From NCBI RefSeq assembly GCF_013433315.1, contig NZ_WXVV01000002.1, positions 391,643-455,642 of the forward strand: 64,000 nt of DNA. Reading direction: 5' to 3'. Numbering within the stretch: position 1 is the first letter of the stretch; the number at the start of each line of letters is the position of its first letter. The notes under the pieces are model-generated. The model worked only from the letters and a program-made list of their open reading frames with translations, searched no databases and was not told where the DNA came from. The DNA is from Pseudomonas crudilactis. GTDB lineage: Bacteria; Pseudomonadota; Gammaproteobacteria; Pseudomonadales; Pseudomonadaceae. The translations under genes were made by a program, and so were the position numbers. This document shows positions 56,863 to 64,000 of this stretch, piece after piece.

Positions 56863-58296
56863 TTACTCGACCGCTTTGACCATGTCTTCGATGACTTTCT
56901 TCGCGTCGCCGAAGACCATCATGGTCTTGTCCAGATAGAACAGTTCGTTGTCCAGACCGGCATAGCCGCTGGCCATCGAGCGCTTGTTGACGATGATGGT
57001 CTTGGCCTTGAACGCTTCGAGAATCGGCATGCCGGCAATCGGCGACTTCGGATCGTTCTTCGCGGCCGGGTTGACCACGTCGTTCGCGCCGAGCACCAGC
57101 ACCACGTCGGCCTGGCCGAACTCGGAGTTGATGTCCTCCATCTCGAACACCTGGTCGTAAGGCACTTCGGCCTCGGCGAGCAGAACGTTCATGTGCCCCG
57201 GCATACGACCGGCCACCGGGTGAATCGCGTACTTCACGGTCACGCCACGGTGTGTCAGCTTCTCGGTCAATTCCTTCAGTGCGTGCTGTGCACGTGCAAC
57301 CGCCAAGCCGTAGCCCGGCACGATGATCACGGTGTCGGCGTTGGTCAGCAGGAAGGTTGCGTCGTCAGCCGAACCGGATTTCACCGGACGTGCTTCTTTC
57401 GCGCCGGCCGGGCCTGCATCGGCCGTGTTGCCGAAACCGCCGAGCAGTACATTAAAGAAGGAACGGTTCATCGCCTTGCACATGATGTACGAGAGGATCG
57501 CACCGCTCGAACCCACCAGCGAACCGGCAATGATCAGCATCGAGTTGTTCAGCGAGAAGCCGATACCCGCCGCCGCCCAGCCCGAGTAGCTGTTGAGCAT
57601 GGATACCACCACCGGCATGTCTGCACCGCCAATCGGGATGATGATCAGCACGCCCATCACGAACGCCAGTGCCAGCATCAGTGCAAACGCGGTGAGGTTG
57701 CCGGTGAACATGAAGGTCAAGCCAAGCGCCAGTGTGGCCAGGCCCAGCACTGCGTTGAGTTTGTGCTGGCCAGCGAACTGTACCGGTGCGCCCTGGAACA
57801 GACGGAACTTGTACTTGCCCGACAGCTTGCCGAAGGCGATTACCGAACCAGAGAAGGTGATTGCACCGATAGCGGCACCAAGGAACAGCTCCAGGCGGTT
57901 GCCCGTTGGTATCGAATCGCCCAGCTGTTTAACAATGCCCAGCGACTGCGGCTCAACCACCGCAGCGATGGCGATGAACACCGCTGCCAGACCGATCATG
58001 CTGTGCATGAAGGCGACCAGTTCCGGCATCTTGGTCATTTCAACGCGCTTGGCCATGATCGAACCGGCAGTACCGCCGACCAGCAGACCGACGATGACGT
58101 AACCGATGCCGGCGGTGGCCAGCTCAGCACCCAACTTATAGATGAGGCCGACGGTAGTCAGAATGGCCAAGGCCATGCCGAGCATGCCGAACAGATTGCC
58201 GCGCCGCGAAGTAGTCGGGTGCGACAGGCCTTTGAGGGCCTGGATAAAACAGATCGACGCGATCAGGTAGAGCGTCGTGACGAGATTCATGCTCAT
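56863..58296 (-). CDS. pntB: NAD(P) transhydrogenase subunit beta
   Basis: 477 residues: about nine membrane helices (dII) followed by a C-terminal NADP(H)-binding domain III with VIIVPGYGLAVARAQHAL, KYAIHPVAGRMPGHMNVLLAEA and the DINSEFGQADVVLVLGANDVVNP loop. It couples the proton gradient to NADPH production. Overlaps pntAB by one base. Confidence 0.96.
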   Translation of the reverse strand: MSMNLVTTLYLIASICFIQALKGLSHPTTSRRGNLFGMLGMALAILTTVGLIYKLGAELATAGIGYVIVGLLVGGTAGSIMAKRVEMTKMPELVAFMHSMIGLAAVFIAIAAVVEPQSLGIVKQLGDSIPTGNRLELFLGAAIGAITFSGSVIAFGKLSGKYKFRLFQGAPVQFAGQHKLNAVLGLATLALGLTFMFTGNLTAFALMLALAFVMGVLIIIPIGGADMPVVVSMLNSYSGWAAAGIGFSLNNSMLIIAGSLVGSSGAILSYIMCKAMNRSFFNVLLGGFGNTADAGPAGAKEARPVKSGSADDATFLLTNADTVIIVPGYGLAVARAQHALKELTEKLTHRGVTVKYAIHPVAGRMPGHMNVLLAEAEVPYDQVFEMEDINSEFGQADVVLVLGANDVVNPAAKNDPKSPIAGMPILEAFKAKTIIVNKRSMASGYAGLDNELFYLDKTMMVFGDAKKVIEDMVKAVE

Positions 58297-58616
58297 TACT
58301 TCGGCGCCTCTTCTTTTACTTTCGGGGCTTTCTTCTTGAACATCTCAAGCATGCGGCGGGTGACCAGGAAGCCACCGAACACATTCACCGCAGCCAGTGC
58401 CACGGCGAGGGTGCCCATGGTTTTGCCCAGCGGCGTGACGGTCAGTGCGGCCGCGAGCATGGCGCCGACGATGACGATCGCCGAGATGGCGTTGGTCACC
58501 GCCATCAACGGCGTGTGCAGCGCAGGTGTAACGTTCCAGACCACGTGGTAACCGACATAAATCGCCAGCACGAAGATGATCAGGTTGTAGATACCGGGGG
58601 AGATAAGCTCTTCCAT
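58296..58616 (-). CDS. pntAB: NAD(P) transhydrogenase subunit alpha, membrane part
   Basis: 106 residues with three or four membrane helices ([18 protein letters not shown] at 11-28), matching the C-terminal membrane segment of E. coli PntA. In pseudomonads PntA is split, so this is a normal gene, not a fragment. 15 bases after pntAA. Confidence 0.94.
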   Translation of the reverse strand: MEELISPGIYNLIIFVLAIYVGYHVVWNVTPALHTPLMAVTNAISAIVIVGAMLAAALTVTPLGKTMGTLAVALAAVNVFGGFLVTRRMLEMFKKKAPKVKEEAPK

Positions 58617-58631
58617 CGTCTGAATCCCTGC

Positions 58632-59753
58632 TTAGGCGTTTTTGCGGATGACTTGGCCGTCGCGGCACATCAGGCACGCGGCGACGATGTCGTCTTCGAG
58701 GTTGACGTCGAACTGGCCTTCTTGGGTGAACACCAGCTTGAGGAAGTCCAGCAGGTTGCGTGCGTACAGTGCCGAAGCGTCTGCAGCGACTTCACCGGCC
58801 AGGTTGGTCGGGCCGCAAATGGTCACGCCATTCTCGACGACGACTTGGTCTGCCACGGTCAGTGGGCAGTTGCCACCCTGAGCCGCTGCGAGGTCGATGA
58901 CCACCGAACCCGGTTTCATCTGCGCCACAGTCTCCGCGCTCAACAGCGTCGGTGCCTTGCGGCCCGGAATCAGCGCGGTGGTGATGACGATGTCAGCCTG
59001 CTTGGCGCGCTCGTGCACGGCCTGCGCCTGACGCTGCATCCAGCTCGCCGGCATTGGTCGCGCGTAACCACCAACACCGACGGCGCATTCACGCTCTTCA
59101 TCAGTCTCGTAAGGTACGTCGACGAATTTGGCGCCGAGGGATTCGATCTGCTCTTTTACCGCCGGACGCACGTCGGACGCTTCGATCACCGCACCCAGAC
59201 GTTTCGCCGTAGCAATCGCCTGCAACCCGGCCACACCCGCGCCGAGAATCAGCACGCGCGCCGCTTTCACGGTGCCCGCAGCGGTCATCAGCATCGGCAT
59301 GAAGCGCGGATAGTGGTGAGCGGCCAGCAACACAGCCTTGTAGCCGGCAATGTTCGCCTGCGACGACAACACATCGAGACTCTGCGCGCGCGAGGTGCGC
59401 GGCGCCGCTTCGAGGGCGAACGCGGTAATGCCGCACTCGGCCATCTTCGCGATGGTTTCGTTGTTGAACGGGTTGAGCATGCCGACCAACACCGTACCGC
59501 GCTTGATCAGCGTCAGTTCGGCATCGCTTGGGGCGACCACTTTGAGAATCAGCTCGGCGCCAAACGCGTCATTGGCACTGCCAATGGTTGCGCCTGCCGC
59601 TTCATAAGCACTGTCGACCACACTGGCTTTTACGCCGGCGCCGGTTTGCACAGTGACCTTATGACCTTGGCTGATCAGCTTTTTAATGGTTTCCGGGGTT
59701 GCAGCAACCCGTGTTTCACCGGTCTGGGTTTCGAGAGGAACACCAATGTGCAC
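58632..59753 (-). CDS. pntAA: NAD(P) transhydrogenase subunit alpha, NAD-binding part
   Basis: 373-residue soluble domain I that binds NAD(H). N-terminal VHIGVPLETQTGETRVAATPETI is shared with alanine dehydrogenase; the Rossmann motif is VLILGAGVAGLQAIATAKRLGA. GTG start at 59753 after AGGAG; an in-frame ATG at 59828 is rejected. First gene of pntAA-pntAB-pntB. Confidence 0.95.
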   Translation of the reverse strand: MHIGVPLETQTGETRVAATPETIKKLISQGHKVTVQTGAGVKASVVDSAYEAAGATIGSANDAFGAELILKVVAPSDAELTLIKRGTVLVGMLNPFNNETIAKMAECGITAFALEAAPRTSRAQSLDVLSSQANIAGYKAVLLAAHHYPRFMPMLMTAAGTVKAARVLILGAGVAGLQAIATAKRLGAVIEASDVRPAVKEQIESLGAKFVDVPYETDEERECAVGVGGYARPMPASWMQRQAQAVHERAKQADIVITTALIPGRKAPTLLSAETVAQMKPGSVVIDLAAAQGGNCPLTVADQVVVENGVTICGPTNLAGEVAADASALYARNLLDFLKLVFTQEGQFDVNLEDDIVAACLMCRDGQVIRKNA

Positions 59754-60187
59754 GTCAAATCTCCTGCGTGATCTTATTGAGTAAACCCATGCACTACGGA
59801 TGGTGCGACTGGGGCGGCCGATCAGCACGATCCCGCCAAATCAGGGCGGGGCGCGGCATTTTGCAGGCGAACTTTATGCCCTTCAAGGGATTATGACGCG
59901 TGACGGAAAATTAACTACAAGTCATGCCGTGACCGAATGTCGCAGATGGCCAGCTGAATCCCTTGCAGGCCGTGCCTTGCAAGGATTCTGGCCGATTATG
60001 GAAAAATTTCTCATCGGTGACGTGAATAGGCACTAATGCGTCGCTCGTGAAGGCTCAAAGCCACGTCGTCAGGCGCTTGTGGGACGTCTGTACGACTTTC
60101 GGATACAGTCTGTGCAATTGCGACAAATAGTTATATCTGTAGGGCTTTGATTTTCCTGACTACGGGGTTAGTTATCGCTGTGAACCT
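59754..60187. other. Intergenic region between pntAA and gcdR
   Basis: 434 bases with no supportable gene. It holds the pnt promoter and the 3' side of gcdR. The only structure I note is a 7-bp inverted repeat CCTTGCA (59961-59967) / TGCAAGG (59978-59984) with a direct CCTTGCA copy between. Confidence 0.5.
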
Positions 60188-61087
60188 TTACCCTTCTAGG
60201 CTGTAGCTCTGTGCTTGGGTTACCAGCCAGTCACGAAATGCTTTTAATGACGCTGATTCGACTTTTCGTTCGGGAATCATCAGGTAATAGGCCTTGATGC
60301 TTGAGAGTGCCTGGGGGTTGGCAATCACCAGGCGCTTCTCGGCCAGTTCACGCTGAATCAGGAACGGTGGAATCAGCGCAATGCCCATGTCGTGCATGGC
60401 CGCTTGGGCGAGCATGGAGAATAGCTCGTAGCGCGGGCCTGTCATGTCGCGGGGGATATTCAGGTGTTGCGAATTGAACCACTGCCGCCAGGCATAAGGG
60501 CGAGTGGTCTGTTGTAACAGCGGCAGATCGGCAATCTCATCGGCTGTCAGATGCGTCTTGTTGCCGAGTAGGGTGGGGCTGCACACCGGCATCGGATTTT
60601 CACCCATTAGCCTGTGGGATTCGGTACCCGACCAGTCGGCGTCGCCGAAGTAAATCGCCGCATCGAATTCGGTATCGGCAAACAGAAAGGGCCGCGTGCG
60701 GTTTGTCAGGTTGACCGTGACTTCCGGGTGCTTGAGCTGGAAATCCTTGAGCCGCGGCAGTAGCCATTGGGTGCCGAAGGTCGGTACTACCGCCAGTTCG
60801 ATCACATTGGTGCCTTGCTGGCCCATGACTGAAAGGGTGTCGCGTTCTACCGCATCGAGTTGCGTCGCCACCCGACGACTGTAGGAAAGCCCCGCTTCGG
60901 TCAGTTTCACTCCGCGTCGTGAGCGTCGGAACAGCTCTACGCTGAGGAACTCTTCAAGGCTGGCGATCTGTCGGCAAATCGCGCCCTGGGTGAGGGAAAG
61001 TTCTTCGGCGGCCCGGGTAAAGCTCTCATGGCGTGCAGCGGCTTCGAAGCTGATCAGGGCGGTGGTGCTGGGAATCTTCCTGCGCAT
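60188..61087 (-). CDS. gcdR: LysR-type regulator of glutaryl-CoA dehydrogenase (GcdR-like)
   Basis: 299-residue LysR protein of the GcvA-like branch: winged helix ALISFEAAARHESFTRAAEELSLTQGAICRQIASLE, then a substrate-binding domain. Divergent from gcdH, as PA0448 in P. aeruginosa, so it probably activates glutarate/lysine catabolism. The ATG at 61087 lies 9 bases after GAGG; two earlier ATGs are less well placed. Confidence 0.88.
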   Translation of the reverse strand: MRRKIPSTTALISFEAAARHESFTRAAEELSLTQGAICRQIASLEEFLSVELFRRSRRGVKLTEAGLSYSRRVATQLDAVERDTLSVMGQQGTNVIELAVVPTFGTQWLLPRLKDFQLKHPEVTVNLTNRTRPFLFADTEFDAAIYFGDADWSGTESHRLMGENPMPVCSPTLLGNKTHLTADEIADLPLLQQTTRPYAWRQWFNSQHLNIPRDMTGPRYELFSMLAQAAMHDMGIALIPPFLIQRELAEKRLVIANPQALSSIKAYYLMIPERKVESASLKAFRDWLVTQAQSYSLEG

Positions 61088-61122
61088 GTACATCAACCTC
61101 ACTAATGCGCCGCATAAAAGGC

Positions 61123-61170
61123 ATTTCGCGACGTTTCGGAGTGAGAAATTAGCACAACAGGATGCGAAAT
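61123..61170. promoter_or_regulatory. Inverted repeat in the gcdR-gcdH interval
   Basis: ATTTCGC at 61123-61129 and GCGAAAT at 61164-61170 form a 7-bp inverted repeat in the 158-base divergent interval. A possible GcdR operator; inferred from position only. Confidence 0.35.
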
Positions 61171-61245
61171 CCTCGTTTGCCGCGATGGCTAACCACGCCT
61201 AGGATCAATGCCACGTTAATTCAGTCGATTTGCGAGGACACACTC

Positions 61246-62427
61246 ATGGGCGGTAAAGCTAGCTTCAACTGGATCGATCCACTGCTGCTGGATCAACAGC
61301 TCACCGAAGAAGAGCGCATGATCCGCGACACCGCCGAGCAGTTCGCTCAGCAAAAGCTCGCGCCGCGTGTTCTCGAAGCTTTCCGCCATGAGAAGACTGA
61401 TCCGGCAATCTTCCGCGAGATGGGCGAAGTCGGCTTGCTGGGCGCAACCATCCCTGAGCAGTACGGTGGCAGTGGCCTGAACTATGTCAGCTACGGTCTC
61501 ATTGCTCGCGAAGTGGAGCGTGTCGACTCCGGCTACCGCTCGATGATGAGCGTGCAGTCGTCGCTGGTGATGGTGCCGATCAACGAATTCGGCACTGAAG
61601 CGCAGAAACAGAAGTACCTGCCGAAGTTGGCCTCGGGCGAGTGGATCGGTTGCTTCGGTCTTACCGAGCCAGACCATGGTTCCGATCCGGGCGCGATGAT
61701 TACCCGCGCACGTAAAGTCGACGGCGGCTACAGCCTGACCGGCGCGAAGATGTGGATTACCAACAGCCCGATCGCTGATGTGTTCGTGGTCTGGGCCAAG
61801 GACGATGCCGGTGACATCCGCGGCTTTGTATTGGAGAAAGGCTGGAAAGGCCTGAGTGCTCCGGCGATTCACGGCAAGGTCGGCCTGCGTGCGTCGATCA
61901 CCGGCGAGATTGTCATGGACAACGTGTTCGTGCCGGAAGAGAACATCTTCCCGGACGTGCGTGGTCTGAAAGGCCCATTCACCTGCCTCAACTCTGCGCG
62001 CTATGGCATCTCCTGGGGTGCGCTGGGCGCTGCCGAGTTTTGCTGGCACACCGCTCGCCAGTACACGCTGGATCGTCAGCAGTTCGGTCGCCCATTGGCC
62101 GCTACACAGTTGATCCAGAAGAAACTGGCCGACATGCAGACCGAAATCACTTTGGCGCTGCAAGGTTGCCTGCGTCTGGGTCGTATGAAGGATGAAGGCA
62201 CGGCCGCAGTGGAAATCACTTCGATCATGAAACGCAACTCGTGCGGCAAGTCGTTGGATATCGCTCGTATGGCGCGCGACATGCTCGGCGGCAACGGCAT
62301 CTCCGATGAGTTCGGTGTTGCCCGCCATCTGGTCAACCTTGAAGTGGTGAATACCTATGAAGGCACTCACGACGTCCACGCGCTGATCCTCGGGCGTGCG
62401 CAAACCGGTCTGCAGGCGTTCTATTAA
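61246..62427 (+). CDS. gcdH: Glutaryl-CoA dehydrogenase
   Basis: FAD enzyme converting glutaryl-CoA to crotonyl-CoA in lysine and glutarate breakdown. 393 residues with the acyl-CoA dehydrogenase signatures [17 protein letters not shown] and [17 protein letters not shown]; the catalytic Glu is in [12 protein letters not shown] near 368. The ATG at 61246 follows GAGG; an in-frame extension to 61162 is rejected. Confidence 0.95.
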   Translation: MGGKASFNWIDPLLLDQQLTEEERMIRDTAEQFAQQKLAPRVLEAFRHEKTDPAIFREMGEVGLLGATIPEQYGGSGLNYVSYGLIAREVERVDSGYRSMMSVQSSLVMVPINEFGTEAQKQKYLPKLASGEWIGCFGLTEPDHGSDPGAMITRARKVDGGYSLTGAKMWITNSPIADVFVVWAKDDAGDIRGFVLEKGWKGLSAPAIHGKVGLRASITGEIVMDNVFVPEENIFPDVRGLKGPFTCLNSARYGISWGALGAAEFCWHTARQYTLDRQQFGRPLAATQLIQKKLADMQTEITLALQGCLRLGRMKDEGTAAVEITSIMKRNSCGKSLDIARMARDMLGGNGISDEFGVARHLVNLEVVNTYEGTHDVHALILGRAQTGLQAFY

Positions 62428-62440
62428 TAGGAGAGCGACC

Positions 62441-63661
62441 ATGGGCGCGCTGTCGCATCTGCGGGTACTGGATTTATCGCGAGTGTTGGCCGGGCCGTGG
62501 GCCGGGCAGATCCTCGCCGACCTTGGCGCCGAGGTGATCAAGGTCGAGCGCCCGGGCAATGGTGACGACACTCGCGCCTGGGGGCCGCCCTTCCTTAAAG
62601 ACGCTTATGGCGAGAATACGTCGGAAGCGGCTTATTACCTGTCGGCGAACCGCAACAAACAATCGGTGACCATCGACTTCACCCGCCCCGAGGGGCAGAA
62701 GCTGGTACGCGAACTGGCGCTGAAGTCGGACATCCTCATAGAGAACTTCAAGGTAGGTGGTCTGGCGGCTTATGGGCTGGACTATGAGTCACTGAAGGTG
62801 ATCAATCCGAATCTGATCTATTGCTCGATCACAGGCTTTGGTCAGACCGGACCGTATGCCAAGCGCGCCGGTTATGACTTCATGATCCAAGGACTGGGCG
62901 GGCTGATGAGTCTGACTGGTCGGCCTGAGGGTGATGAGGGGGCCGGGCCGGTGAAGGTGGGTGTGGCGTTGACGGATATTCTTACCGGTCTGTATTCGAC
63001 GGTGGCGATTCTGGCGGCATTGGCTCATCGCGATCACGATGGCGGTGGCCAGCACATCGATATGGCGTTGCTGGATGTGCAGGTTGCATGCCTGGCCAAC
63101 CAGGCGATGAATTATCTGACTACGGGCAATGCGCCTAAGCGTCTGGGCAATGCGCATCCGAACATCGTGCCTTATCAGGACTTTCCTACGGCCGACGGCG
63201 ACTTCATTCTTACGGTGGGTAATGACGGGCAGTTCCGCAAGTTTGCCGAAGTGGCGGGGCAACCGCAGTGGGCTGACGATCCGCGCTTTGCTACTAATAA
63301 GCTGCGAGTGGCGAACCGGGCAGTGTTGATTCCGCTGATTCGCCAGGCGACGGTGTTCAAGACAACTGGCGAATGGGTCGCTGAACTGGAACAAGCGGGT
63401 GTCCCTTGTGGACCGATCAATGATCTGTCGCAGGTGTTTGAAGATCCGCAGGTGAAAGCTCGAGGCCTGGCGATAGAGCTGCCGCATGCGTTGGCGGGGA
63501 TGGTGCCGCAGGTGGCCAGCCCTATCCGTTTGTCGCAGACGCCGGTTGAGTATCGTCGCGCGCCGCCTTTATTGGGTGAGCATACGCTGGAGGTTCTGCA
63601 GAGTGTGCTGGGCTTGGGCGCAGGTGCGGTGGCTGAGTTGAAGGCGGCTGGGGTGCTCTGA
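62441..63661 (+). CDS. CaiB/BaiF family CoA-transferase
   Basis: 406-residue class III CoA-transferase. N-terminal LRVLDLSRVLAGPWAGQILADLGAEVIKVE is diagnostic; the catalytic Asp is in ALLDVQVACLANQ near 213. Located 13 bases after gcdH, it probably activates glutarate by CoA transfer from succinyl-CoA. PA0446-like. The ATG follows GGAGAG. Confidence 0.92.
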   Translation: MGALSHLRVLDLSRVLAGPWAGQILADLGAEVIKVERPGNGDDTRAWGPPFLKDAYGENTSEAAYYLSANRNKQSVTIDFTRPEGQKLVRELALKSDILIENFKVGGLAAYGLDYESLKVINPNLIYCSITGFGQTGPYAKRAGYDFMIQGLGGLMSLTGRPEGDEGAGPVKVGVALTDILTGLYSTVAILAALAHRDHDGGGQHIDMALLDVQVACLANQAMNYLTTGNAPKRLGNAHPNIVPYQDFPTADGDFILTVGNDGQFRKFAEVAGQPQWADDPRFATNKLRVANRAVLIPLIRQATVFKTTGEWVAELEQAGVPCGPINDLSQVFEDPQVKARGLAIELPHALAGMVPQVASPIRLSQTPVEYRRAPPLLGEHTLEVLQSVLGLGAGAVAELKAAGVL

Positions 63662-63664
63662 CTA

Positions 63665-63682
63665 TCCCTCTATATAGAGGGA
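63665..63682. repeat. 18-bp perfect palindrome after the CoA-transferase gene
   Basis: TCCCTCTATATAGAGGGA is a perfect palindrome, followed 14 bases later by a related sequence CCTATATAGAGAGG (63694-63707). It could be a weak terminator or a protein-binding site. Confidence 0.5.
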
Positions 63683-63765
63683 CTGTGTTTCCTTCCTATA
63701 TAGAGAGGCCTTTGGTCGTTTTTTAGCCAATCTGCAAGTGATTGAAAGAAAACTGAAATTAACGG

Positions 63766-63793
63766 TTGACGGCAGATTTCAGATGTCTATAAT
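63766..63793 (+). promoter_or_regulatory. Upstream rRNA operon promoter
   Basis: TTGACG (63766-63771), 16 bases, TATAAT (63788-63793): a near-consensus sigma-70 promoter in the leader typical of Pseudomonas 16S rRNA genes. The DNA just upstream is A/T-rich, resembling an UP element. Confidence 0.8.
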
Positions 63794-63911
63794 TCGCCCC
63801 ACTTCCGGCGCAGTCGAAACGGAAAACTCCTTGAGATTCAATGAGTTATGTGAGTTTCGGCAGCGGGTAGCTTCAGGTCATCGGAGCCAAAAGGAAGTTG
63901 AAAAAGAGGTG

Positions 63912-63939
63912 TTGACAGCAGCGTGTAACGCTGTAGAAT
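63912..63939 (+). promoter_or_regulatory. Second rRNA operon promoter
   Basis: TTGACA (63912-63917), 16 bases, TAGAAT (63934-63939), followed by the GC-rich discriminator CGCCTCCCGC. The following ACGAGAGATCGGAAGCGC is familiar from Pseudomonas rRNA leaders. The 16S gene itself lies beyond the window. Confidence 0.85.
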
Positions 63940-64000
63940 TCGCCTCCCGCTGACGAGAGATCGGAAGCGCAAGTGGTTGAAGTTGTTGAAGAATTCTTCG

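Noticed and set aside
58296..58616. Possible truncated or frameshifted pntA
   Set aside because: The split into pntAA and pntAB is normal in pseudomonads; both pieces have their own starts and full domains.
63738..63953. 71-codon open frame at the right end
   Set aside because: It covers the two rRNA promoters and has no ribosome site; the region is regulatory.

Overview
The window is a stretch of a Pseudomonas chromosome, most likely from the P. fluorescens group. Gene content and order match blocks I know from P. aeruginosa PAO1. Codon use is GC-rich. Six REP-type inverted doublets of the P. fluorescens kind sit between genes. The last 240 bases carry tandem promoters of the type found upstream of a Pseudomonas 16S rRNA gene. 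Almost every gene is complete; the gene at the left edge is cut off.

Layout. 1-7.8 kb: a truncated endonuclease/exonuclease/phosphatase gene, dsbA, cytochromes c4 and c5, engB, a Spot 42/ErsA-like small RNA with an AlgU-type promoter, polA, a DUF2782 protein and thrB. 7.8-16.7 kb: zinc uptake (znuA divergent from zur-znuC-znuB), a lipoprotein, a large-subunit catalase and the methionine importer metNIQ. 17-25.6 kb: one long leftward cytochrome aa3/caa3 oxidase operon (ctaC, ctaD, ctaG, ctaE, SURF1, a Sco-like protein, ctaA, cyoE, sco) covering subunits, heme A synthesis and copper delivery, with one small membrane gene on the opposite strand. 26-29 kb: an unrecognised protein, then carbonic anhydrase and a SulP transporter.

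29.1-42 kb: a short lower-GC insert lies between a 27-bp duplicated 3' end and the intact 3' end of an SOS-controlled radical SAM gene. The insert carries one small orphan protein with a dockerin-like calcium loop. Next come a three-subunit gluconate 2-dehydrogenase operon, a periplasmic phosphatase, two tandem M3 oligopeptidases (one the orthodox prlC), a zinc-ribbon protein, a gamma-carbonic anhydrase and a HAD phosphatase. 42-47.3 kb: envelope lipoproteins, two DUF1161 proteins, OsmC, a luciferase-like oxidoreductase, dodecin and a DUF883 protein.

47.2-54.9 kb: trpI divergent from trpBA, a CigR/RcnB-like protein, a DUF4105 protein followed by three secreted DUF2388 paralogues, and two DUF1127 proteins. 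55-64 kb: a succinyl-CoA:acetate CoA-transferase, the split transhydrogenase pntAA-pntAB-pntB, gcdR divergent from gcdH and a CaiB-type CoA-transferase (glutarate/lysine breakdown), then the rRNA operon promoters.

Most of the window is ordinary core genome. The parts most worth a second look are the att-like duplication with its orphan gene (29.3-30.0 kb), the LexA box inside a terminator-like hairpin (31.03-31.07 kb), the DUF4105/DUF2388 envelope cluster (50.95-54.0 kb), the Sco-like protein in the oxidase operon (19.6-20.2 kb) and the prlC duplication (35.9-40.4 kb).
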